From Myxococcus guangdongensis (lineage in GTDB: Bacteria; Myxococcota; Myxococcia; Myxococcales; Myxococcaceae): 64,000 bases of DNA. The notes beneath the pieces are model-generated. The model was not told the origin of the DNA. It saw only the letters and a program-made list of their open reading frames with translations, and made no database searches. Below, in pieces: positions 35,161 through 42,594 of the stretch. Each line of letters starts with the position of its first letter. Within the stretch, counting starts at the first letter, position 1. The DNA lies in the NCBI RefSeq assembly GCF_024198255.1, contig NZ_JAJVKW010000001.1, forward strand, positions 1,116,001-1,180,000, in the 5' to 3' direction. Position numbers and translations under genes: made by a program.

Positions 35161-36759
35161 ATGCCGCGCCCCGTCCTGGTCGCCGCCCTCTGGGGCCTGG
35201 TGCTGGTGCTCGGAGGCTGCAGGCGCACGGACCCCTCCCCCCGCCCGGCCGACCCCCCCGAGGCGGGCTCGTCCCCGACAGCCGCCGCGTCCTCCACAGC
35301 GGGCGCCATCCTCTTCGTCTCCGCGGACACCCAGGGCTATCTGGGCCCGTGCGGCTGCAGCGAGAACATGCGCGGTGGCATCGCCCGCGCGGCCTTCCAG
35401 GTGAGCGAGGCCCGCCAGGGCGCGCTGCCCGTGCTGTACGTGGATGGGGGCAACAGCCTCTTCGGGGAGAAGACGCTCAAGCCCGGCCAGGTGCCGCAGG
35501 AGGAGCTGAAGGCGAAGGCGCTCGCGGACGCCATGCGGATGATGGGGCTGTCGGTGCGCGCCACCGGCCCGTTGGATGACACGCGCGGCGCGGCCTTCCG
35601 ACAGGGATTGGGTTTGCCCGAGCTGGCGGATGGCACGGTGAAGCTGTTGCCCGCGGGCCCTCGCAAGGTGGGCGTGGTGGCGGCGGACTCGCCGGAGCAG
35701 CTGGTGGTGGCGAGCGCGAAGGCCCGCTCGGACGGCGCGGACTTCGTGCTGGGGTTGTTGGACGCGCCGTTGGAGGAGGCGCAGCAGGCGGCGGAGCTGC
35801 CGGGGCTCGCGGTGGACGTGTTGGTGGCCACCCGCTCCGCCTCGGAGCTGAGCGGCGAGCAGAACCGGCTGGTGAAGGCCACCGTCCCCGTCGTCGCGCC
35901 GCAGAGCAAGGGGCGCTCGCTGGTGCGCGTGGACCTGAGCTACGCGAAGGCGCCCGGGCGCTTCTCGCTCCAGAAGGGACAGGCCGACCTGGAGCGCGAG
36001 GTGGCCGCGCTGGAGCAGCGCACGGCGCTGTTGGACAAGGAGATCAACCTCCCGGGCATCGACCCGAAGCTCAAGGCGCTCAAGCAGGCCAAGCGCGACG
36101 AGCTGGTGGCGCGCAAGCAGGCCCTGGTGTCGGCGCCGCCCGCCGCGTCACCCGACGTCAATGGCTTCACGGTGCGCTTCGTGCCGCTGGAGTCGGGGCT
36201 GCCTTCGCTGCCGGACGCGCAGGCGCTGGTGGCGCGCTACGACTCGGAGGTGGGCAAGCTGAACCTCGCGTGGGCGAAGGAGCATGGCCAGGACTGCCCC
36301 GTTCCCGCGAAGGGACAGGCGGGGTTCGTCGGCAATGAGCCGTGCCGCTCGTGCCACGAGGAGAGCTTCCCCATCTGGGAGAAGTCCAAGCACCACCACG
36401 CGTGGGAGACGCTGGAGGAGGTGGGCAAGCAGCACCACCTCAACTGCGTGGGCTGTCACGTGACGGGCTGGGAGCAGCCGGGTGGCGTGTGCCGGTTGGA
36501 CAAGGTGGCCGGGCGCGAGGACGTGGGCTGCGAGAGCTGCCATGGTCCGGGCTCCGTGCACGCCGACGAGCCGAGCGCGGACAACATCATCGCGTCACCC
36601 GGTGAAGCGCTCTGCGTCACCTGCCACAACCCGGAGAACTCGCCCCACTTCGACTTCGCGACGTACCTGCCGCGAATCCTGGGACCGGGCCACGGGAAGC
36701 CCTCGGACGCCGCGTCACCCGACAAGCCGGCGGACGAGCGGAAACCCGCGAAGCCGTAA
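35161..36759 (+). CDS. lipoprotein with four c-type heme motifs
   Basis: 532 residues from ATG 35161; GTG 35152 is possible. Lipobox LVLGGC. The first domain starts DTQGYLGPCGCSENMRGG and resembles the 5'-nucleotidase/metallophosphatase-like domain found in multiheme proteins. A coiled coil lies at about 265-315 (DLEREVAALEQRTALLDKE). The C-terminal part has four CxxCH heme motifs: CRSCH (about 395), CVGCH (430), CESCH (458), CVTCH (486). A periplasm-facing electron-transfer role is likely. The partners are not visible in the window. Confidence 0.88.
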   Translation: MPRPVLVAALWGLVLVLGGCRRTDPSPRPADPPEAGSSPTAAASSTAGAILFVSADTQGYLGPCGCSENMRGGIARAAFQVSEARQGALPVLYVDGGNSLFGEKTLKPGQVPQEELKAKALADAMRMMGLSVRATGPLDDTRGAAFRQGLGLPELADGTVKLLPAGPRKVGVVAADSPEQLVVASAKARSDGADFVLGLLDAPLEEAQQAAELPGLAVDVLVATRSASELSGEQNRLVKATVPVVAPQSKGRSLVRVDLSYAKAPGRFSLQKGQADLEREVAALEQRTALLDKEINLPGIDPKLKALKQAKRDELVARKQALVSAPPAASPDVNGFTVRFVPLESGLPSLPDAQALVARYDSEVGKLNLAWAKEHGQDCPVPAKGQAGFVGNEPCRSCHEESFPIWEKSKHHHAWETLEEVGKQHHLNCVGCHVTGWEQPGGVCRLDKVAGREDVGCESCHGPGSVHADEPSADNIIASPGEALCVTCHNPENSPHFDFATYLPRILGPGHGKPSDAASPDKPADERKPAKP

Positions 36760-36785
36760 ACCCCGAGCGTCTGCCTGGCGGGCCG

Positions 36786-36800
36786 CACCCACGGTGGGTG
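36786..36800 (+). terminator. short stem-loop after heme lipoprotein gene
   Basis: CACCCA-CGG-TGGGTG forms a 6-bp stem with a 3-nt loop 27 bp after the stop at 36759. No strong T-run follows. Weak candidate. Confidence 0.3.
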
Positions 36801-36900
36801 GTTCATTCGCCATACCGGGCGACTCGTTGTTTGACTGTCAAGAAAAAGGGCGAATACTTGGGGCTTCGCCTGCTTCTGGGCGCACCCTTCTTGCGAACGC

Positions 36901-39219
36901 ATGCTGCCCTTCTGCCTTCTCGTGCTGAACCTGGCCTCGCTCCCCGCCTCGCAGGGAGTGCCGCCACCCATGCCGCCGCCTCCCGCCGGCATGCGCGTGC
37001 TCGCCGCGAGCGAGACGCCGGCGCCCGCCTCGGCTGAGCTGAAGCCCGCGCCCTCGACGGACAACACCGTTGCTCCCGCCGCGCAGCCGAGCATGCCAGA
37101 CACCGGCACGGCCACGCGCCCCACCGGACCGGCAGCCGAGCCGTCGCGCGCGGGCACGGCGGACTTAGCGAAGGGAACGAAGGCCGAGGGCGCCTCGCCG
37201 TCCACAGGCTCGACTTCAGCGACGACCGTGGCGAAGGGCACGAAGGTCGAGGGCTCCTCGACTCCTACGGGCGCGGCCTCCGCGACGACGGTCGCGAAGG
37301 GCACGAAGGTCGAAGGCACCGCGAGCATGGGCGTGGCCCCCACGGCGAGCAAGCAGGAGCCGGTGGCCCCCGCGACCGATGCCGCGCCGGACGATGACGA
37401 AGCCGATGAGGCACGTGCGGTCGCGGGTGCTCCCGATGAAGAGGACGAGGAGCCGGAGGCCACGCGCGAGGTGGTCGAGTCCGAGTCCGCGGAGCTGGAG
37501 GAGATGCGCGCGCTGGAGAGCGTGACGCTGGACCCCACCGCGAAGCCGAGCGCGGAGGTGATGCAGTCGCTGCGGCGCCTGGGCCTCGCCAATCCGCTGC
37601 GCATGCGCATGCTGGACGCGCTCGAGGAGCCCACCTTCCGCGAGGACGACTCCCCCGAGCAGCTCCCGCTCATCACCAACCTGGCCACGTTCGATGTCCG
37701 CAGCATCCAGGACCGCTACGACATCCCGGTGGAGATGCAGCCGCTCGTCGCGCAGTACATCCAGTTCTTCCAGGGGCCCGGGCGTCGCTGGTTCCGCAAG
37801 TGGATGTCCCGCTCCGCGCGCTACCTGCCGGTGATGCAGCCCATCCTCGAGAAGCACGGCATGCCGCTCGACACCGTGTACCTGGCGATGATCGAGAGTG
37901 GCTTCTCCGCGCACGCCTACTCGTGGGCGCACGCCTCCGGCCCCTGGCAGTTCATCTCCAGCACCGGCAAGCAGTACGGCCTCAAGCAGGACTTCTGGGT
38001 GGACGAGCGCAGGGACCCCCTCAAGGCGACCCACGCCGCCGCCACCTACTTGAAGGACCTCTACCGGGAGCTGGGCCACTGGTACCTGGCCTGGGCCGGC
38101 TACAACACGGGCTCCGGCCGCGTGCGGCGCATGATTGACCGCCACGGCACGCGCGACTTCTGGGCGCTCTCCGAGGAGAAGGGCCTGGCGAAGGAGACCA
38201 AGCACTACGTGCCCAAGCTCATCGCCGCCGCGCTCGTCGCGAAGAACCCGTCCGCGTTCGGCTTCTCCGACGAGGAGTTCGACTACGAGCGGCCCCTCGA
38301 GTTCGACGAGGTGGACCTCACCGACGCCACGGACCTGGACGTGGTGGCCCGCGCGGCGGGCGTGAACATCCAGGACGTGCAGGACCTGAACCCGGAGCTC
38401 AAGCGCTGGTGCACGCCGCCCGCGAGCACGAAGCACCCCTACAAGCTGCGGCTGCCCAAGGGCGCGGGCCCCCAGTTCGTCGAGGGGTTCAAGCGCATCT
38501 CCCCCGCGGAGCGGCTGACCTTCCGCGTGCACAAGGTGAAGCGCGGCGACACGCTGTCGCAAATCGCGGAGCGCTACGGCACGGCCTCCGAGGCCATCCT
38601 CCAGATGAACCGGCTCAAGAGCGCGCGGACGCTGAAGCTCGGCGCGGACCTGGTCATCCCCATCCCCGCGAGCAAGGCCGCCGGAACGACGGGCGGCGCC
38701 ATCGCGAGCAAGGTGGCCCAGGCCCGCCGCAGCGGCGTCGTGGCGCACCGCCCCGAGGACGAGGTGCCCGCCGGCACGCCCAAGGGCCCCGTGGCCGCGG
38801 GCCCCGTGAAGACGGAGACGCTCAACGGCCGCACGCGCGTGACGTACGGCGTGCAGTCCGGCGACAGCCTCTGGGTCATCGCCACCAAGTTCAACGTGTC
38901 GGTGGATGAGTTGAAGAAGTGGAACAACCTGCGCCGGCGCAACCCGACACTGCAGGTGGGCTCGCTCGTCTACGTGTGGCCCCAGGGCACGGCCCAGGTG
39001 CAGGAGCGCGCGGGCACCGTCGTGGTGGCCAAGCAGGTCGCGTCGAACGCGGGCAAGCCCGTGAGCGGCGGCAAGGTGCACGCGCTGGCCGAGGGCGAGA
39101 CGCTCTGGTCCGTCGCGCAGCGCTACGGCGTCAGCGTCCAGGACATCATGCGGTGGAACAACATCAAGGACCACCGCACCATCCCCACCGGAAAGGTCCT
39201 CTCGCTGAGCGCGCCGTGA
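36901..39219 (+). CDS. LysM lytic transglycosylase (MltD-like)
   Basis: 772 residues. Short N-terminal export signal, then about 190 residues of low-complexity Ala/Pro/Thr with repeated VAKGTKVEG units (residues 88-142) and an acidic stretch (residues 160-200). The SLT domain spans about 300-420 with catalytic Glu in AMIESGFS (about 331), GPWQFISSTGKQYGL and AWAGYNTGSGR. Three LysM peptidoglycan-binding modules follow at about 541-588, 647-695 and 725-771 (each with RGDTL/SGDSL/EGETLW). It cuts glycan strands and stays bound to the wall. Followed 66 bp later by an L,D-transpeptidase. Confidence 0.93.
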   Translation: MLPFCLLVLNLASLPASQGVPPPMPPPPAGMRVLAASETPAPASAELKPAPSTDNTVAPAAQPSMPDTGTATRPTGPAAEPSRAGTADLAKGTKAEGASPSTGSTSATTVAKGTKVEGSSTPTGAASATTVAKGTKVEGTASMGVAPTASKQEPVAPATDAAPDDDEADEARAVAGAPDEEDEEPEATREVVESESAELEEMRALESVTLDPTAKPSAEVMQSLRRLGLANPLRMRMLDALEEPTFREDDSPEQLPLITNLATFDVRSIQDRYDIPVEMQPLVAQYIQFFQGPGRRWFRKWMSRSARYLPVMQPILEKHGMPLDTVYLAMIESGFSAHAYSWAHASGPWQFISSTGKQYGLKQDFWVDERRDPLKATHAAATYLKDLYRELGHWYLAWAGYNTGSGRVRRMIDRHGTRDFWALSEEKGLAKETKHYVPKLIAAALVAKNPSAFGFSDEEFDYERPLEFDEVDLTDATDLDVVARAAGVNIQDVQDLNPELKRWCTPPASTKHPYKLRLPKGAGPQFVEGFKRISPAERLTFRVHKVKRGDTLSQIAERYGTASEAILQMNRLKSARTLKLGADLVIPIPASKAAGTTGGAIASKVAQARRSGVVAHRPEDEVPAGTPKGPVAAGPVKTETLNGRTRVTYGVQSGDSLWVIATKFNVSVDELKKWNNLRRRNPTLQVGSLVYVWPQGTAQVQERAGTVVVAKQVASNAGKPVSGGKVHALAEGETLWSVAQRYGVSVQDIMRWNNIKDHRTIPTGKVLSLSAP
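37162..37326 (+). repeat. three VAKGTK(A/V)EG coding repeats
   Basis: Three degenerate 60-bp-scale units encode DLAKGTKAEG, TTVAKGTKVEG and TTVAKGTKVEG with Ser/Thr/Ala spacers. A linker repeat in the transglycosylase, prone to copy-number change. Confidence 0.8.
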
Positions 39220-39285
39220 GCACCTTCACACCGGTGCCTTTCGGACACGAGGGCGCCGGGCGAGTGAATTGCATCGGGTGGGCGC

Positions 39286-40743
39286 ATGACTTCGCCCATT
39301 TCGCGGAACGGCGCGCTCACCCATCCCTTCCCGCCCGACGCGGACCCGCTCCTCGCTCCGAGTAGCCTCGGGACACACCTTCCCCGGGCCTCCGGCAACA
39401 TCGTGGAGCCAGCGCCACGGCAGGTCTCCAGTATCCCGGTAACGAGACGGCCCTCCCACGGAATCGGGACGTCTCCCATCGAAGACACCACGGTGCGGGC
39501 CGGCGCCATGCGCGTCGACCTCTCCGGGTCCACTTCACGCCAGGGCCTCCCGTCGGACCCGGTCACCCGCGCCACCCCGTGGTTCGGCGGCCACACGCGC
39601 GCGGCGGGCGTCGGCGAGCCAGATGCCCACCCGCGAACAGTCGCCTCCGTCGAGTCACGAACCGCGCTTCCGCTGTCCGCGAGCCCGGTGGACGCGAAGG
39701 CCCGTGCGTCACGCGAGCCGAGCCACACGCTCCCGCTCTCCGCGAGCCTTGCGGACGCGATGCCCCTGGCGTCACTCGAGCCGAGCTCCACACTCTCGCT
39801 GTCCACGAGCCCGGCCGACGCGGGGGCCCGCGCTTCGCGCGTGTCCGAGGCTGGCTTCAGCGCCATGAACCCAGGAGTCTCGACGCAGGCTCCCTCACGA
39901 GACGCCGCTCCACACGCGGGCGCGGTGGGCGGGTGGGGCATCTCCACGTGGACGCCCGCCCCCTCCCCGCTCGGCAACGCCCGCTTCACCCACGCCGTGC
40001 AGCTGTCGCCCGTGGCCTCGGGACAGGAAGTGCTCGGCCCAGGCTCACGTGGTGAGGGCATCCGCGCGGTGCAGAGCGCGCTGCTGGAGATGGGCTTCGC
40101 CGTGCACGGCGGCGCGGACGGTCAGTTCGGCCCCCAGACGGTCCGCGCGCTGCGCAACTTCCAGGTGCACGCCAGCCGCACGCTTCCAGGCGTCAAGGTG
40201 ACGGGCGCGCTCGACGCGGCCACGCTCAAGGCGCTCGACTCGCTGGCACCCGCGCCCGGTGCTCGAGGACAGTCGCGCGGGATTCCTCCCGCCGTCTACG
40301 AGGGCCAACCCGTGCGCGTCATCGTCGCGCTGCGCGAGCACCGCACGTTCCTCTACGACGCCGAAGGGCGGCTGGTGGACATCTTCCCGAACGCCTCGGG
40401 CACGCAGGCCACGCCCACGCGCGCGGGCCTCAAGGTCGTCCGCTCACGTCTGGACCAGGCCGCCGCCGAGGCCGCCGGGGCGCGCCTCTGGAACGACAAG
40501 CACGTCTTCGGCACGCGCATCCTGGACCTGTCGTGGGCGGACGGACGCCACTCCGCCGAGGAGCTGCATGGCACCAACGCCCCCGCCCTGCTCGGCATGG
40601 ACGTGTCCCACGGCTGCATCCGTCACTCGAACGAGGCCATCATCGTGCTCCACGACGCGCTGTCCGCGGGGGACCGCGTGGCCATCGTGGAGCACGTGAA
40701 CGACCCGCACCTGGGCGCCGTCGCCCCGGTGCCGGTCTCCTGA
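39286..40743 (+). CDS. L,D-transpeptidase (YkuD) with peptidoglycan-binding domain
   Basis: 485 residues. The first 250 residues are Pro/Ser/Ala/Thr-rich and contain three copies of a 22-residue repeat (TALPLSASPVDAKARASREP and variants, residues 122-187). A PG_binding_1 domain lies at about 255-320 (LLEMGFAVHGGADGQFGPQT). The YkuD domain at about 342-478 has the catalytic motif SHGCIR (about 441-446). No clear signal peptide is seen at the N-terminus, which is unusual for a periplasmic enzyme; export may use another route or the start may be further upstream. It would make 3-3 cross-links or anchor proteins. Confidence 0.88.
   Translation: MTSPISRNGALTHPFPPDADPLLAPSSLGTHLPRASGNIVEPAPRQVSSIPVTRRPSHGIGTSPIEDTTVRAGAMRVDLSGSTSRQGLPSDPVTRATPWFGGHTRAAGVGEPDAHPRTVASVESRTALPLSASPVDAKARASREPSHTLPLSASLADAMPLASLEPSSTLSLSTSPADAGARASRVSEAGFSAMNPGVSTQAPSRDAAPHAGAVGGWGISTWTPAPSPLGNARFTHAVQLSPVASGQEVLGPGSRGEGIRAVQSALLEMGFAVHGGADGQFGPQTVRALRNFQVHASRTLPGVKVTGALDAATLKALDSLAPAPGARGQSRGIPPAVYEGQPVRVIVALREHRTFLYDAEGRLVDIFPNASGTQATPTRAGLKVVRSRLDQAAAEAAGARLWNDKHVFGTRILDLSWADGRHSAEELHGTNAPALLGMDVSHGCIRHSNEAIIVLHDALSAGDRVAIVEHVNDPHLGAVAPVPVS
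39648..39845 (+). repeat. three 22-residue coding repeats in L,D-transpeptidase
   Basis: Units beginning TALPLSAS, HTLPLSAS and STLSLSTS followed by DAxxxASxEP-type endings. Imperfect copies of about 66 bp encode a Ser/Ala/Pro linker. Confidence 0.75.
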
Positions 40744-40750
40744 CGAGCCG

Positions 40751-42508
40751 CTACCCCTGCTCGAGCAGCGCCTTGAGCTCACGCACCCGACGGGTGATGA
40801 GGTCGCGGTCCACCGCGCGGTAAACCTCCGGGAGCAGCTCGCGACTGGTGCACTCCTGCACCGCCACCAGGTTCTGCAGCTCGATTTCCAGCGGGTAGCT
40901 GGGCGGCACGAAGTCCGCGAGCACCGCGACCAGGTCCTCCTTGGACACGGCCTCGCGCCCTTCCGCCAGCGCGCGGAACTTCGAGCGCACCATCACGGCC
41001 TCGATGTCCGCGCCGCTGAAGGCGCGCACACCCTCCGGAATCAGCTTGGAGTAGGACTCGATGCCCTCCACGGACACGCCCGTCTTCTTGGACATGGCCT
41101 GGAACAGCTCGTCGCGCTCCGCGTCCGTCTGCGGATAGAAGAGCGCCAGGTGCTCCTCCGCGCGCCCCTGCCGCTTCAGGTCGATGGGCAGCAGGTCCGG
41201 CCGCGCCGTCATCAGGAACCAGACGATTTTGCCGCGGTACTGCGTGTTGCCCATGAAGGAGGCAATCGAGCCGAACACGCGGCTGCTCGTCCCCGAGTCC
41301 CCGCCCGAGTCGCGGTTGCCCAGGAACGTGTCCGCCTCATCGATCATCACCGCCACCGGCCACAGGGCCTTGAGCAGGTTGAAGATCTTCTCCAGGTTCG
41401 CCTCGGTGACGCCCTGCCACTGGCTGCGGAAGTTCAGGAACTTCACCACCGGGATTCCAATCTCCCCGGCGAAGCAGCTCACCATGAACGTCTTGCCCGT
41501 GCCCACGGGGCCTGACAGCAGGTAGCCCATGGGCATGACCTCCAGGCGCCCCTTCTTCAGCGCCGAGGCCGCCTGCCGCAGCATCTGCTTCGCCTTGGCG
41601 TGGCCCGCCACCGCGTCCAGCGTGTGCGCCGGCTCGATGAACTCCAAGAGGCCGTGGCACTCCGCCTGGATGATCTCCTTCTTCTTCTCCTTGAGGAGCT
41701 CCGAGGTGATGCGCACCTCGCGCTCCAGCGCCTCGGTGAGCACCCGGTCCAGGTTGATGCGGGACAGGCCCGCCGTCATCTTCGCCAGGCCCGCGAGCGG
41801 CACGTCGGACAGCGACTGCAGCCGCTTGCCCTCCAGCTTGTAGCGCACGTACTCCAGCCGCTCCTCCTCGGTGGGCAGCGGCAGCTCGATGGGCGCGACG
41901 TACGGGTTGCGGGAGATGCGCGGCGCGATGTCCGCCAGGTTCTCCGCGAGCAGCACCACGGACACGTCACCCGCGAGGAACTGCGGGTCGTGCGCCCACT
42001 TGTCCAGCGTGGCCAGCACGAAGCGGTCCTCGGAGGACAGGTGCGAAATCTCGCCGCCCGGCACCAGCGTCTCGGCGAAGTCGATGATGAGCGCCAGCGA
42101 GCGCCCCTCGCTCAGCCGCATCCGCAGGAAGTTCTCCAATATCTGGAGCGCACGACCCGGGTCTCTCGGCATGACCTTGGCGTAGTCCGTGCCGTACATC
42201 GCGTCGTACCCGGACATCGTCCGCGCCAGGTCCTTCTGCGTCTCCGGCGTGGCCGAGCGGATGCCCGACGAGCGGTCATAGAAGAGGACATGGTCTCGTC
42301 CGCCGAAGAGCTCCTCGGAGAGGAACGTCTTGAGCGTGCCGAAGCCCAGCGACTCGTCCTCCATCTTGAGCGGCTGCAGGTCCCTCACCGCTCCGTAGAG
42401 CAGGAAGGTGCTCACCGTCTTCGTGTAGTACTTGCGCGCAAGCTGCTGCGCCCAGCGGGGGAGGTCCGCCAGCGGATCTTCCTTGTGGACCTTGCGTACC
42501 TTGCTCAC
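40751..42508 (-). CDS. AAA ATPase with degenerate first module
   Basis: 585 residues from GTG 42508 (AGGAGG 9 nt upstream). The second half is a full AAA module: Walker A GPVGTGKT (about residue 337), Walker B VMIDEADTF (about 388) and arginine-finger region LKRQGRAEEHL, similar to FtsH/Cdc48-type ATPases. The first half (residues 20-280) follows the same strand order, with a Walker-B-like ALIIDFAETL, VVLLAENLADI and IELPLPTEEERLEYVRY, but has no Walker A, so it seems to be a catalytically dead AAA-like domain. It lies 86 bp downstream of a PEGA-domain kinase on the same strand. Confidence 0.85.
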   Translation of the reverse strand: MSKVRKVHKEDPLADLPRWAQQLARKYYTKTVSTFLLYGAVRDLQPLKMEDESLGFGTLKTFLSEELFGGRDHVLFYDRSSGIRSATPETQKDLARTMSGYDAMYGTDYAKVMPRDPGRALQILENFLRMRLSEGRSLALIIDFAETLVPGGEISHLSSEDRFVLATLDKWAHDPQFLAGDVSVVLLAENLADIAPRISRNPYVAPIELPLPTEEERLEYVRYKLEGKRLQSLSDVPLAGLAKMTAGLSRINLDRVLTEALEREVRITSELLKEKKKEIIQAECHGLLEFIEPAHTLDAVAGHAKAKQMLRQAASALKKGRLEVMPMGYLLSGPVGTGKTFMVSCFAGEIGIPVVKFLNFRSQWQGVTEANLEKIFNLLKALWPVAVMIDEADTFLGNRDSGGDSGTSSRVFGSIASFMGNTQYRGKIVWFLMTARPDLLPIDLKRQGRAEEHLALFYPQTDAERDELFQAMSKKTGVSVEGIESYSKLIPEGVRAFSGADIEAVMVRSKFRALAEGREAVSKEDLVAVLADFVPPSYPLEIELQNLVAVQECTSRELLPEVYRAVDRDLITRRVRELKALLEQG

Positions 42509-42594
42509 GGACACACGCCTCCTGTCACTCCCCACGGAAGGGAGTCGACACACCCGCTTCCCACGAAGGGAAGCGGGGCTCGATTTCATGGAAT

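Noticed and set aside
39226-39285. Possible terminator near CACACCGGTG after the transglycosylase
   Set aside because: The repeat is too short and lies only 66 bp before the next gene.
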